Positions 24,282-31,891 of a stretch of 39,892 bases of DNA are shown piece by piece. How positions within the stretch are numbered: position 1 is the first letter of the stretch; every line of letters starts with the position of its first letter. The translations under genes and the position numbers were made by a program. The DNA is from a virus, in the IMG/VR virus record IMGVR_UViG_3300048777_000051, positions 1 through 39,892 of that record; one strand, written 5' to 3'. The notes under the pieces were generated by a model. The model saw nothing but the letters and a program-made list of their open reading frames with translations. It made no database searches and was not told where the DNA came from.

Positions 24282-24466
24282 TAACTTCCTTTCTTAGTCT
24301 TATAGTGAGCTTGAGTTTTACCCTGTTTGGTCGCTGTCTTCAAGCCTTTTTGATAAGAGGCTTGTTTCTTGCCTTTAGAGTTCTCCATACCAAAATATAC
24401 TTTTTCAGCCTTCTTAGCACCATACTTCTTAGTCAGGGCGGCTTTAAGAGGTTTATTGATCGGCAT
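24281..24466 (-). CDS. small basic protein (61 aa)
   Basis: I use ATG 24466, which has AGGTGAT upstream and overlaps the portal end by 14 bases. The frame is open further upstream only as a shadow of the portal gene. The product is very Lys-rich (LKAALTKKYGAKKAEKVYFGMEN, then KGKKQ...KTKKGS). It resembles small Lys-rich phage proteins of unknown role found next to portal genes. Confidence 0.6.
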   Translation of the reverse strand: MPINKPLKAALTKKYGAKKAEKVYFGMENSKGKKQASYQKGLKTATKQGKTQAHYKTKKGS

Positions 24467-26279
24467 TATCATCACCTCCCTTAGGTGTCGCACCAGCCAC
24501 GGCTGGATTCTTAGCTGGTTGAGCTGGAGAAGCATTCTGTGGTGGTGCAGCAGGTGTCGGTGGTTTTGATTTAATTGGAGCGTTGTCTGGATGAGGAGTC
24601 GGAGCATTCTTAGCAAGCCATCCAAGAACAATCGAGAGAGCTTGTTTTGTTTGAGGATCAAGGTTGCCAGCTTTGGCCTGGGCGATAAGAGCTTGGAACT
24701 CTGGGTTGTCTTGCATTGTTAGACCCTTATTGTAGTCATCAATAAGATCCTTAGTTGAGCCGATCTTATAAAGATCCAATAGGACCTTCTGGAAAGCAGG
24801 ATTGATCTTCGGGAATAGTTCGGCTAATTCAATGACTGCTTCTTTCTTGGCAGCTATTGACTCAGATGAAGCATCCTCAATATCCACATCAAGTCCATTG
24901 ATAGAGGTGGGAATGATTGTGGCGTTAGGTGCTTTAGTTTTATACTTCTCGCCGATGAATGTCTTTTGTTCCATTGTCTGACCAGAAGGATCACGGAAGG
25001 TCATTGGAGTTGCGGTATCAGTATACTCGGCAAGATAGGCTAAGGTGATCATAGCAATCTGCTTGAATGACCACATGACATTATCAAGTGGGGTCTTCTG
25101 TTGACCCTGTGTTCCAGCAGCAGTCTGTTGCATCATCTTGGCTGAGCGCATCTGTGAGCCACGTGGCGTACCACCAAGAGCTTGGTTGTTGATACCGTAG
25201 CGCTCGGAAATACTGAAGAGCTGGTTATACCATTGCATTAGAGCTGGCGGTAATTGAGGAATGTCAAGGACTGTTGGCGGTTGACCAGAATAACGAACGA
25301 TTACATTACCTTCATCTGAGAAAGTAACGTCAGATCCTTCCGGCAAAAGGTATTGACCCTTAGCAAACTTCAGGATGAAATCTTCAATCCTATTATGAAC
25401 TAGATCGATCGAGCGTGAGATAGGAATTAGATTATTGACAAATGATGGGGCATAGGAATCACCACTAGAGAGCTGGAGCGGTACGACTGGATAGCGGTCA
25501 GCTCGTTTATAGGTCTTCTCCCAATAACGTTTACCGACAGTATCAATGATCTGAGTTTCCATACCATACTTAGTCTTCTCCATAACCTGATAAAGCAATA
25601 CTGGTTGGAGATCACCGTCGCCGTAGCGTGGTCCATACTTGTTATTGAAAAGCATTTCCTTAAGATCCTCAGCCACACTTAGTGTACTAGAGGTATTAAC
25701 TTTAAGATTCTGGTAGGTATCGAGTTGTCCAGCCGTCTTACGGATCTTCTTGATCACAACAGCGTTCTCTTGGAAAGGAACACGGGGATCAAAGAGCCAG
25801 TCAAAGACATCGGTAACCTCGGGAACAATCTCTCGTTTCCGTAATCCGGTCGCTGGATCAAGACGAAATTCGACATGAATTTCGAAGAATGACATTGGAT
25901 ACTTAATCGCTAGGTGGATGTATTGGTGGATGATATTGGTAGAGACCCAGTCGTTATAATACTTACGTAAGATCTTAGAGTTGTCAGCAGCCGCTTGGAT
26001 CTGGCCAGGCTGGGAGATGTCGTCTGGATATATCACAAATATCGGGAGTGACTTAAGAAGTTGGTTCTCTAGACCATCAGCCTGAAGCTTAATCTCAGGC
26101 AAGAGTGTGAAGTACTTCTTGCGATAAGGTGTGCGAACGAGAGTCTGTTGGTAACGATCCCAGTTAACGAAGACATTATTCTCGTAGGCTTCATAAGCAC
26201 GATACCACTCCGGCTCAAACATAAGTCGAGTATTTTTGAAATCATTGACGGCTTTAAGTGCTTTCTCGGGAGATAGCAT
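24453..26279 (-). CDS. portal protein
   Basis: A 608-residue protein following terminase. It has the helical entry region and the charged core typical of podovirus-type portals: EWYRAYEAYENNVFVNWDRYQQ, LPEIKLQADGLENQLLKSLP, DVFDWLFDPRVPF and the long helical SRSIDLVHNRIEDFILKFAKG, followed by RSAKMMQQTAAGTQGQ near 385. The C-terminal 60 residues are Pro/Ala-rich and disordered. It forms the dodecameric DNA channel at one capsid vertex. Confidence 0.8.
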   Translation of the reverse strand: MLSPEKALKAVNDFKNTRLMFEPEWYRAYEAYENNVFVNWDRYQQTLVRTPYRKKYFTLLPEIKLQADGLENQLLKSLPIFVIYPDDISQPGQIQAAADNSKILRKYYNDWVSTNIIHQYIHLAIKYPMSFFEIHVEFRLDPATGLRKREIVPEVTDVFDWLFDPRVPFQENAVVIKKIRKTAGQLDTYQNLKVNTSSTLSVAEDLKEMLFNNKYGPRYGDGDLQPVLLYQVMEKTKYGMETQIIDTVGKRYWEKTYKRADRYPVVPLQLSSGDSYAPSFVNNLIPISRSIDLVHNRIEDFILKFAKGQYLLPEGSDVTFSDEGNVIVRYSGQPPTVLDIPQLPPALMQWYNQLFSISERYGINNQALGGTPRGSQMRSAKMMQQTAAGTQGQQKTPLDNVMWSFKQIAMITLAYLAEYTDTATPMTFRDPSGQTMEQKTFIGEKYKTKAPNATIIPTSINGLDVDIEDASSESIAAKKEAVIELAELFPKINPAFQKVLLDLYKIGSTKDLIDDYNKGLTMQDNPEFQALIAQAKAGNLDPQTKQALSIVLGWLAKNAPTPHPDNAPIKSKPPTPAAPPQNASPAQPAKNPAVAGATPKGGDDNADQ

Positions 26280-26281
26280 TG

Positions 26282-26560
26282 TTATTCAATATCCGGTTCT
26301 TTTTTCTTCTTAGCGTCCAATATCTCAGACATCGGCACTGGAGTCATAGCAGCCTTAGCTCGTTCGTTTCGTTTGAGAAAGTCTTCGATGATATTCTCAT
26401 CAGTCGCCGGGCCATAGCGATCCGGGTCGTCTTCCGGTTTTTGTTTGGGTGGAAATATATTACGGATATTCTTATCGTCTTTCAAAAGAAGGATCATAAT
26501 TACAACCGCCGCCCAAAAGAGGTTACAAAAGATAAAGACGATTGCGTCCGCTATGCTCAT
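26282..26560 (-). CDS. small membrane protein (92 aa)
   Basis: One N-terminal transmembrane helix (AIVFIFCNLFWAAVVIMILLL) is followed by a charged cytoplasmic tail (Lys/Glu/Pro-rich). It is two bases upstream of portal, so they are co-transcribed, and is preceded by copy 2 of the late leader. Function unknown; a membrane protein between terminase and portal is unusual. Confidence 0.65.
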   Translation of the reverse strand: MSIADAIVFIFCNLFWAAVVIMILLLKDDKNIRNIFPPKQKPEDDPDRYGPATDENIIEDFLKRNERAKAAMTPVPMSEILDAKKKKEPDIE

Positions 26561-26603
26561 TAAATCCAGAGTAACTATTTATGGAATTGTCAACTAGTTG
26601 AGA
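26561..26603 (-). promoter_or_regulatory. conserved late leader, copy 2
   Basis: The palindrome TCAACTAGTTGA (26590-26601) overlaps TTGACA (complement 26588-26593), then ATAAATA and TACTCT, ending in TAATG at the gene start. Each element is at exactly the same distance from the ATG as in copy 1 (28 bases from the start codon to TGTCAA on the plus strand). Confidence 0.5.
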
Positions 26604-26604
26604 G

Positions 26605-27933
26605 CTACTCAATGCCTTCGTTAGAGAACGACTCATTGAAGCGATCATCAGAGGAAAGTTTGTCGGGCATACCCCGGGCATACTTACGTTGCCAGAAAGA
26701 TGGGAGCTCTTCTTTCTCCTCTTCTTTTTTACCAACGGCCTTTAGCCATTCATAGGTCGTGTAGATGATATAGCGGATCTCATCCATTATGTGATTATTA
26801 CGATCCTCCGGTTCGCTCCGTCTCTTTGCGTCATACTGGTAGAGCTCAAACTCACGACGTGTATTAACACACCTTGGAAAGACGTATACTTTTTTCTGAT
26901 AAATAAGGTCTCGTACCAGAGTAATACCACCGTGTAGATCCTTCTGCGCATCCATCGGATTAGCACGTGGAATGATGGAGAGACGCGCGACACCACCGGC
27001 TGAGTCAATTAACGTTAGCATTGGCGTACCATACTTTTCGATATAGCCCTCAAGAACTCTGTTGATCTCTTGAATACTCAAAGATGATTGATATGTTTCG
27101 TCGATGATGTACCAGCAGCCATCGTCGTTCAAAGTGACAACGGAGATAGCTGTTGGGTCGTTAACACCAAAATCTATACCGAACAAAATACGAACAGGCT
27201 TGGATCCATTGGGGTAAGCGTTCTCCTTCAAAAAGCCGTATAATTTTATTCCGGCATAAACTTTACCCGTATCAAAAACGAACTTAGCTTCGTACTCACG
27301 AGCGAAGTGAATTGGGTCAGTAGTGGCACGCAACTGATCCCACTCTTCTTGAGGGAAGGAAGGATTCTCAATGGACGGCCAGGTAATAATCTCATAGTCT
27401 TTTTGTTTCTTGTTGTAGATCTCATCGAAGACCCAACCAGCAATATAAATCGAGCTAGTAACAAGAATCTTTCCGAGAGTAGTAGCGACACGTGAGCGCA
27501 GTACGTCCCAGCCGTAGCGTGACATACCATCACCTTCATCTACCCATATCCAGTTAAGGTTAAGACCCTTGAGTAGATCTGGGTTATCCATGGAACGCGT
27601 ATATATCTTCACACCGTTCGGTAAATATACGGTTCTGTCCCGAACCACATAATACTTTTTGTACTGAGGGAATACTTCCCAAAACTTTGACAAAGTGGAT
27701 TGATTGAGCTGATCGATTGTGTTGGCTGTGATCAGTCCGGTCGTACCGGGAATTTGAGAGTTAAGTCCGGCCCAGTAAGCGCCTGTAGTTGTCTTGCCAC
27801 CGCGCTGGCCCGACATTGCAAAGATGAAACGATTCTTCGAACGGAAGATTTTCTTCTGACCCTCGGTTGGAATAAACTCAACTTGGTCGGGAGCCTCTTG
27901 TGGATGAATCCTATTGTTCAGCGCTAGCGGCAT
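26605..27933 (-). CDS. terL: terminase large subunit
   Basis: A 442-residue ATPase-nuclease that drives DNA packaging. Walker A is SGQRGGKTT (41-49), Walker B IWVDEGD (129-135), and the C-terminal RNase H-like nuclease has GIDFGVNDP (Asp254), LIDSAGG (Asp310) and HIMDEIRY near 390. All key residues are present. It overlaps the small-subunit gene by 23 bases, implying coupling. Confidence 0.95.
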   Translation of the reverse strand: MPLALNNRIHPQEAPDQVEFIPTEGQKKIFRSKNRFIFAMSGQRGGKTTTGAYWAGLNSQIPGTTGLITANTIDQLNQSTLSKFWEVFPQYKKYYVVRDRTVYLPNGVKIYTRSMDNPDLLKGLNLNWIWVDEGDGMSRYGWDVLRSRVATTLGKILVTSSIYIAGWVFDEIYNKKQKDYEIITWPSIENPSFPQEEWDQLRATTDPIHFAREYEAKFVFDTGKVYAGIKLYGFLKENAYPNGSKPVRILFGIDFGVNDPTAISVVTLNDDGCWYIIDETYQSSLSIQEINRVLEGYIEKYGTPMLTLIDSAGGVARLSIIPRANPMDAQKDLHGGITLVRDLIYQKKVYVFPRCVNTRREFELYQYDAKRRSEPEDRNNHIMDEIRYIIYTTYEWLKAVGKKEEEKEELPSFWQRKYARGMPDKLSSDDRFNESFSNEGIE

Positions 27934-28579
27934 GATCGAGACTAATTATCTTCTCAGCCCGGGGCTTATCATCGAAATTGATGTTAATCTGGACAGGCAT
28001 CATCGGTGGATTCTTAGCGTCCTGCGAGACCACACCAGCCCGGTCAAGCAAAGAGTTGGCCGCCTTAATACGATCCGCATTCTTAGAACCTTTGTCGATA
28101 GCAATATCCGTCAAGGTATTGATCATTTCGGGCGCAATAACTTTCAAGAGAGGCTTGGCATCAACAAGAAGATCCTCCATGTTGTACTTCTTGAAACGGT
28201 GGAGTACTTGGGCATTAGCTAGTTTCAGGAGACGTTCATAGGAAACGGAGTCGAGATTCTCGAGGTTATACTTAGTCAGATTCTTAACGAGGAAGGGTCG
28301 CGGTTTTCCCCCTTCACTACTGGTAGCAGACATGTAAACTATTTTAGCAACCCCTCCGATCCAACGTTCGATCAGGTCTGCCTCAGCCAACGCCTGTAAG
28401 TCATCGAGCCCCCGGAGTTTAGCCATGAAGAGTTTGCGCTGGTCAACGTGCATATCGTCAACAACCACCTGGAGATCTTGCGCCATTTCTTTCATGTGGA
28501 GCAAGGCATTCTCGGCCCGTCGCGTAGAGAGAACGTACTTAGAGGCTTGTTTTTTAGTTGAGAAACCCTTAGTGGCCAT
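27911..28579 (-). CDS. terS: terminase small subunit (probable)
   Basis: A 222-residue helical protein directly upstream of and overlapping the large subunit. Near residues 165-185 it has KNADRIKAANSLLDRAGV, a pattern common in small terminases, and the C-terminus (VQININFDD) could bind the large subunit. The N-terminus is basic and could bind DNA. Assignment is by position and pattern. Its promoter lies 8 bases upstream, so the message is nearly leaderless. Confidence 0.7.
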   Translation of the reverse strand: MATKGFSTKKQASKYVLSTRRAENALLHMKEMAQDLQVVVDDMHVDQRKLFMAKLRGLDDLQALAEADLIERWIGGVAKIVYMSATSSEGGKPRPFLVKNLTKYNLENLDSVSYERLLKLANAQVLHRFKKYNMEDLLVDAKPLLKVIAPEMINTLTDIAIDKGSKNADRIKAANSLLDRAGVVSQDAKNPPMMPVQININFDDKPRAEKIISLDHAASAEQ

Positions 28580-28586
28580 TGCGTTT

Positions 28587-28616
28587 AATATAGCCCCACA
28601 ATTGCGTATTTGACAA
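28587..28616 (-). promoter_or_regulatory. late (minus) promoter at the divergent region
   Basis: -35 TTGTCA (complement 28611-28616), 18-base spacer and -10 TATATT (complement 28587-28592), starting the terminase operon. Its -35 overlaps that of the plus promoter by five bases, so only one polymerase can occupy the site at a time. Confidence 0.7.
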
Positions 28617-28637
28617 GCGTTTTAAGTAGCATATTAT
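28610..28637 (+). promoter_or_regulatory. early (plus) promoter at the divergent region
   Basis: -35 TTGACA (28610-28615), 16-base spacer and -10 TATTAT (28632-28637), which serves the zinc-finger and replication genes. A near-consensus sigma-70 promoter. Confidence 0.85.
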
Positions 28638-28672
28638 GTTTTATAGGAAGCAACTTTAAGAAGGAGGGATAG

Positions 28673-28828
28673 ATGGAAGTTAAGGAAGTAGTACCGTCGG
28701 TAGTACCAGTTAAGTGCCCAGTCTGTAATGGATTTGGGACACTTAAATATGGGCAAAAAACATGTCAAGCCTGTAAGGGCTTGGGTTATATTTTAGTGCC
28801 AGTATCCAAGGAAGAAGACAATGGCTAA
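28673..28828 (+). CDS. small zinc-finger protein (51 aa)
   Basis: MEVKEVVPSVVPVKCPVCNGFGTLKYG followed by CQACKGLGY: two CxxCxGxG units as in the DnaJ cysteine-rich region, so one zinc site. First gene after the early promoter, with AAGGAGG upstream, and its stop overlaps the ATG of the replication gene by eight bases. Possibly a replication or chaperone helper. Confidence 0.7.
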   Translation: MEVKEVVPSVVPVKCPVCNGFGTLKYGQKTCQACKGLGYILVPVSKEEDNG

Positions 28829-29372
28829 TCCACAAGCGGAAAACGGACACACAGACATAGCTAACGAGCTGTTAGAGGTTCTGGCAAGAACCTATCTCTA
28901 CCCAAACGAATGGAAGATTGTGATGTGGGTATTTAGGTGTACGTACGGTTGGCACAAAAAAGAAGATACTATCTCAATGACCCAATTTGAGAGGCACACA
29001 AATATGTCAAGACCGGGTGTTAACCGTTCCCTGAAGAGCCTAGTACTGCACAAGATACTAGTAGTAGTATCTACAACGAAACTAGGTAACTCATATAAAT
29101 TTAATAAAAACTATGAAGAGTGGACTAGTACTGTGGAACGTACTAGTACTATGGACGTACGTTTTACTAGTACTGCGAAGCTTAAATTTGCTAGTACTGT
29201 GGACAGTACACACAAAAGAAACGTTACAACAAAAGAAATTATTACAAAAGAAAGGGAAATTGCTAACGCAAAAATTCAGAAAGAAGAACGAAAAACACAA
29301 CCAGCGACCGCACAAGATTTCAAAGAAGCAGAGGAACTTAGTAAACAGCTGTTGGAGGCAGCACAAAGATGA
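28821..29372 (+). CDS. replication initiator, phage protein O N-terminal-like
   Basis: A 183-residue protein. Residues about 10-105 (IANELLEVLARTYLYPNEWKIV, CTYGWHKKEDTISMTQFE, TNMSRPGVNRSLKSLVLHKIL) match the winged-helix origin-binding domain of lambda O-type proteins. The tail is Lys/Glu-rich and A-rich in DNA. Several CTAGTACT iterons lie inside its own gene, like lambda ori within O. No helicase or loader gene is evident, so host DnaB is presumably recruited. Confidence 0.75.
   Translation: MANPQAENGHTDIANELLEVLARTYLYPNEWKIVMWVFRCTYGWHKKEDTISMTQFERHTNMSRPGVNRSLKSLVLHKILVVVSTTKLGNSYKFNKNYEEWTSTVERTSTMDVRFTSTAKLKFASTVDSTHKRNVTTKEIITKEREIANAKIQKEERKTQPATAQDFKEAEELSKQLLEAAQR
29039..29310 (+). 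other. candidate replication origin with iterons inside the O-like gene
   Basis: Copies of (A/G)CTAGTACTG(T/C)GGA occur at 29124, 29142, 29166 and 29190 (starts 18, 24 and 24 bases apart, all multiples of six), with an outlying CCTAGTACTG at 29039. They are followed by an A-rich, easily melted stretch (about 29204-29310). Iterons next to an AT-rich element within an O gene are the classic lambda arrangement. The corresponding protein part reads TSTV, TSTM, TSTA, ASTV. Confidence 0.6.
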
Positions 29373-29572
29373 AACCAAAAAACGATCCCTTTACTTGGCC
29401 ATTCACAAGATTCACGCTGTGGCTCTATAGCCTACTGAAGACAGAGAAGATTGATCAGAATCTATTCGATATGTCCATAAAGAAGTGGGTGAGGATTAAT
29501 TATATCCCTTACAGGAATGTTGACCTGATCCAGGAGATTAGAGAAGTATTTAACACAGAAGATGGCTTATAA
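29369..29572 (+). CDS. hypothetical protein (67 aa)
   Basis: ATG overlaps the O-like gene stop (ATGA). The product has an aromatic-rich N-terminus (NDPFTWPFTRFTLWLYSLL) and helical acidic end (DLIQEIREVFNTEDG). It sits where lambda has the helicase loader, but is far too short, so no function is assigned. Confidence 0.55.
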   Translation: MKPKNDPFTWPFTRFTLWLYSLLKTEKIDQNLFDMSIKKWVRINYIPYRNVDLIQEIREVFNTEDGL

Positions 29573-29750
29573 CTCTAAAACAAATAAGGTCTCACCGTGG
29601 AAGTCGGGAACGTATTGCGGAGAGTGTGGTAATACCCGTTTCGTGTTAGATAAAGAACTACCGCCGCGTGTCGTTAACGGCATGGAATACGGACCAACCG
29701 CATTACCATGCCCTAAGTGTAACGCTAACCCACCAATGCTAGGCGACTAG
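29562..29750 (+). CDS. zinc-ribbon protein (62 aa)
   Basis: CGECGN near residue 19 and CPKCN near residue 50 form a zinc ribbon with an intervening RVVNGMEYG hairpin. It overlaps the preceding gene by 11 bases and ends the replication operon. Function unknown. Confidence 0.65.
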   Translation: MAYNSKTNKVSPWKSGTYCGECGNTRFVLDKELPPRVVNGMEYGPTALPCPKCNANPPMLGD

Positions 29751-29971
29751 CATAGGCAAGTACTCAATAAAATTTGACCGTAGGCGATAGTTTATTAGTT
29801 AGGTGGGGGATTGTATCGGAAAGGAAGTTTAGGACGCGTAGTCGTCACACACGTTACAGTAGAATGAAGTGCACGCTTCCCCCAATCTTGAACCGAGTCG
29901 AACCTATTAGCCTATTAGCCGGGATCAAATTAACAGGTGCGCAGACTGTTTAATGTACGGATGGTTCATAC

Positions 29972-30002
29972 ATATTGTCTGACAATATACATTGTGCGAC
30001 AA
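29972..30002. promoter_or_regulatory. two operator-like dyads
   Basis: ATATTGTC-T-GACAATAT (29972-29988) is a perfect 8-base dyad. TTGTGCGACAA (29992-30002) has the same outer TTGT/GACAA half-sites. The centres are 17 bases apart, about 1.6 helical turns. A repressor or resolvase-type site is plausible, but no such protein is evident. Confidence 0.55.
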
Positions 30003-30060
30003 GATTAACAGAGTACGACCTATTCGAGGTTATAATTGTTCGGGTGGTTATCGGTTTTGT

Positions 30061-30102
30061 TCGGTTTGTTCGGGTAAAAAATCGGTTTGTTCGGGTAAAA
30101 AA
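30061..30102. repeat. tandem 21-base repeat
   Basis: Two exact copies of TCGGTTTGTTCGGGTAAAAA plus A, with degraded copies on each side (30036-30060 and 30103-30115). Followed by TTTTCCACA, a near DnaA box. It resembles iterons. Confidence 0.8.
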
Positions 30103-30238
30103 TGGGTAGTAAAAAAGTTTTCCACAGGGCGTTGAGTGTGTGTCAATTGCCACAATTTTCCTCCTACCCTAACCAGTCCGAACCAACATATTCACCAATT
30201 TCTAGTAGCATATACTATTGCAGGTTTACGTGGGGGGC

Positions 30239-30267
30239 TTGACAACCGCTCAACTAGCGCGTATTGT
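30239..30267 (+). promoter_or_regulatory. promoter for small-gene block 1
   Basis: -35 TTGACA (30239-30244), 17-base spacer, -10 TATTGT (30262-30267). TCAACTAG lies in the spacer at 30250-30257, five bases after the -35, exactly as at 37456. Transcription would start at about 30274, right at element A1. Confidence 0.75.
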
Positions 30268-30283
30268 AAATAGTGAATTAGCA

Positions 30284-30310
30284 CATTAACATCTCGGTGA
30301 TAACTTGAAA
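30284..30310 (+). repeat. block 1 upstream element (A1)
   Basis: CATTAACATCTCGGTGAT (30284-30301), then CTTGAAA (30304-30310). These complement ATCACCGAGATATTAATG (30998-31015) and TTTCAAG (30983-30989) downstream of the block: 17 of 18 and 7 of 7 pairs. Confidence 0.7.
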
Positions 30311-30324
30311 CTAGGAAACAAAAA

Positions 30325-30657
30325 ATGCAAAAAACAGAATATAAAGAAACGTTATCAATCGCTAGCGCCAACGACTTAGTGCGTAAAAACACCCAGGCAG
30401 TCGGTTGGTTAGTGACGCCGCGCGTCTTAGGTACAATTAAAGATCAAGCCGGGCTATATAGGGCGATTAAAGAGTTTAACGCTTTCAATGATAGTAATGA
30501 TCCGTATCGCGAACATGACTTCGGGGCGCTTAAGTTTGAGGGTTGTAAAGTGTTTTGGAAAATAGACTATTACGACCAGAGTTTGCAGGGTTGGTGCGAT
30601 CCGTCGGATCCTAACTGTAACCGTGTACTAACTATTATGCTAGCGGATGAGTATTAA
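30325..30657 (+). CDS. DUF3768-like protein (110 aa)
   Basis: The C-terminal half (DPYREHDFGALKFEG..., WKIDYYDQSLQGW, NRVLTIMLADEY) is characteristic of DUF3768, a small family common in phage and plasmid accessory regions with no known activity. Weak Shine-Dalgarno AGGA just after element A1. First gene of block 1. Confidence 0.8.
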   Translation: MQKTEYKETLSIASANDLVRKNTQAVGWLVTPRVLGTIKDQAGLYRAIKEFNAFNDSNDPYREHDFGALKFEGCKVFWKIDYYDQSLQGWCDPSDPNCNRVLTIMLADEY

Positions 30658-30764
30658 TGACTATTAATAATTACTCACAACCGCTAAAGAAGGCGCTACG
30701 GGTTGGCGACGTGGTTCACTTGATCGAAGCGATCGGAATTGACATATACTATTACGGAGAATAA
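30657..30764 (+). CDS. tiny hypothetical protein (35 aa)
   Basis: ATG overlaps the stop of the DUF3768 gene (TAATG). The peptide is MTINNYSQPLKKALRVGDVV then HLIEAIGIDIYYYGE. It fills the space between two genes exactly. Real translation is plausible from the coupling. Confidence 0.5.
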   Translation: MTINNYSQPLKKALRVGDVVHLIEAIGIDIYYYGE

Positions 30765-30768
30765 TTAA

Positions 30769-30969
30769 ATGGCTACAAAAACTAATAAAATGACAGACGA
30801 ACAAGCGGCTAAGTACCTATACAACCTACTAATGAGTTTCCAATACAAACCATTAGAGGGGTACTTAAAAAACAACTGTAAGCCCGAACTCTGGGGGCAA
30901 TACCAGAAAATGAACTATCAAGCTAAAATCTTTAACTTGGATAGGTTGGCTAATCACTTAGGAAAATAA
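30769..30969 (+). CDS. hypothetical protein (66 aa)
   Basis: A basic, helical protein (DEQAAKYLYNLLMSFQYKPLEGY...) with GGAG before its ATG. Last gene of block 1. No family recognised. Confidence 0.6.
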   Translation: MATKTNKMTDEQAAKYLYNLLMSFQYKPLEGYLKNNCKPELWGQYQKMNYQAKIFNLDRLANHLGK

Positions 30970-30982
30970 TAATATAAATAAC

Positions 30983-31015
30983 TTTCAAGGGTTACGGATC
31001 ACCGAGATATTAATG
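30983..31015 (+). repeat. block 1 downstream element (B1)
   Basis: TTTCAAG (30983-30989), the B constant part GGGTTACGG, and ATCACCGAGATATTAATG (30998-31015). Complement of A1. Confidence 0.7.
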
Positions 31016-31020
31016 GGCTG

Positions 31021-31053
31021 ATTAGCACGTTTACATTATGGGCGAAACTTGAA
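31021..31053 (+). repeat. block 2 upstream element (A2)
   Basis: ATTAGCAC (shared with A1), then the core TTACATTATGGGCGAA (31031-31046) and CTTGAA (31048-31053). The core complements 32276-32291 perfectly. It directly follows B1. Confidence 0.7.
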
Positions 31054-31114
31054 TAACAAACGCCAACCAGTCAATTTATAGAACTGGAAGCGTACAAAAT
31101 AAAGGAGATATAAA

Positions 31115-31423
31115 ATGGAAAATATAGTAACAGATTTAAGCAAGTTCGGTTACCGTGAGTTAGATAGGGCGGGGGATTTATTAAAAGCCTATGCCGAATT
31201 TGATTTCGACGATATGGACAACGTGCAGTTAGTGATGAATACCAATTCCGGTTATGTATTCTTAACCAGTGAGGATAGTTCGACGGTTCTGATGATGAAT
31301 GGTGACAAGTTAGAGAAGTTTTATAGTTGTAATGAATGCGGCAACGAGGGCTTTGCTAATGAAGTTATGACCAAATCAGGCCGCTGTAATAACTGCCACA
31401 AGAAAGGGATGTTTCAAGAATGA
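31115..31423 (+). CDS. zinc-ribbon protein (102 aa)
   Basis: N-terminal helical and beta domain (YRELDRAGDLLKAYAEFDFD, VQLVMNTNSGYVFLTSEDSST) and C-terminal CNECGN...CNNCHKKG zinc ribbon. AAAGGAGATATAAA precedes ATG. First gene of block 2; function unknown. Confidence 0.7.
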   Translation: MENIVTDLSKFGYRELDRAGDLLKAYAEFDFDDMDNVQLVMNTNSGYVFLTSEDSSTVLMMNGDKLEKFYSCNECGNEGFANEVMTKSGRCNNCHKKGMFQE

Positions 31424-31629
31424 CTAAAAAAGATTACGAGCTGATCGCTAAGGTATTTCACGACTGCCTAAGGATCGAGCAAGATATTATAGATCAAAGG
31501 CATACCACGAACGAAACTATAAAATCTCTTGAGTGTTGCGCTATCCGTATGAGTGTAAAACTGGGCGTAGAAAATGCCAAGTTTGATGCTGGTAAATTCC
31601 TAGAAGCTTGCGGGGTTACAAATGACTAA
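31420..31629 (+). CDS. hypothetical protein (69 aa)
   Basis: ATG overlaps the upstream stop (ATGA). Helical (YELIAKVFHDCLRIEQDIIDQ, IKSLECCAIRMSVKLGVENA) with four cysteines. No family recognised. Confidence 0.6.
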   Translation: MTKKDYELIAKVFHDCLRIEQDIIDQRHTTNETIKSLECCAIRMSVKLGVENAKFDAGKFLEACGVTND

Positions 31630-31891
31630 GGTTAGAGTTAGAGTTTTACCAGAATATCTACAGTTTAGCTTGAAAATAGATTACTGGCCGTCTCGCAATA
31701 GTTCTGAATGGTTCTATACGCCAAGTATAACTAAAAATGACCGTTATATTTTCAAACTAACAGATAGCCAATGGCGTAAAGCTAGTAAGTATTTAACTAG
31801 GGTATTGATACCGTTTAGTGGCTACAGTTACAGTGTCAAGCCAGAGTATCAAGTACCAGAATATCAAAACAAGGAGATAATAATAAAATGA
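31622..31891 (+). CDS. hypothetical protein (89 aa)
   Basis: Overlaps the upstream gene by eight bases. Beta-rich and aromatic (RVLPEYLQFSLKIDYWPS..., NDRYIFKLTDSQWRKAS). No family recognised. Confidence 0.55.
   Translation: MTKVRVRVLPEYLQFSLKIDYWPSRNSSEWFYTPSITKNDRYIFKLTDSQWRKASKYLTRVLIPFSGYSYSVKPEYQVPEYQNKEIIIK

Larger units (their letters stand above)
29751..30324 (+). other. noncoding region with operators, repeats and a promoter
   Basis: A gene-free stretch of 574 bases. It holds local hairpins near 29840-29885, two dyads at 29972-30002, two tandem 21-base repeats at 30061-30102, a TTTTCCACA DnaA-box-like site near 30117-30125, and a promoter at 30239-30267. The only long frame (minus, 29950-30153) reads through the repeats as FFTRTNR units and is likely spurious. 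A second origin or a control region is possible. Confidence 0.5.

Noticed and set aside
24281-24661. A 126-residue frame
   Set aside because: Its N-terminal half is a shadow of portal; ATG 24466 gives a small basic protein with a Shine-Dalgarno.
29756-29940. tRNA gene
   Set aside because: Hairpins are present but no T-loop GGTTCGA pattern with matching acceptor and anticodon arms was found.
30061-30102. CRISPR-like repeat
   Set aside because: Only two directly abutting copies with no spacers.
29950-30153. A 67-residue minus-strand frame
   Set aside because: Encodes the 21-base tandem repeat as FFTRTNR and has no sign of a gene; the repeat explains the open frame.
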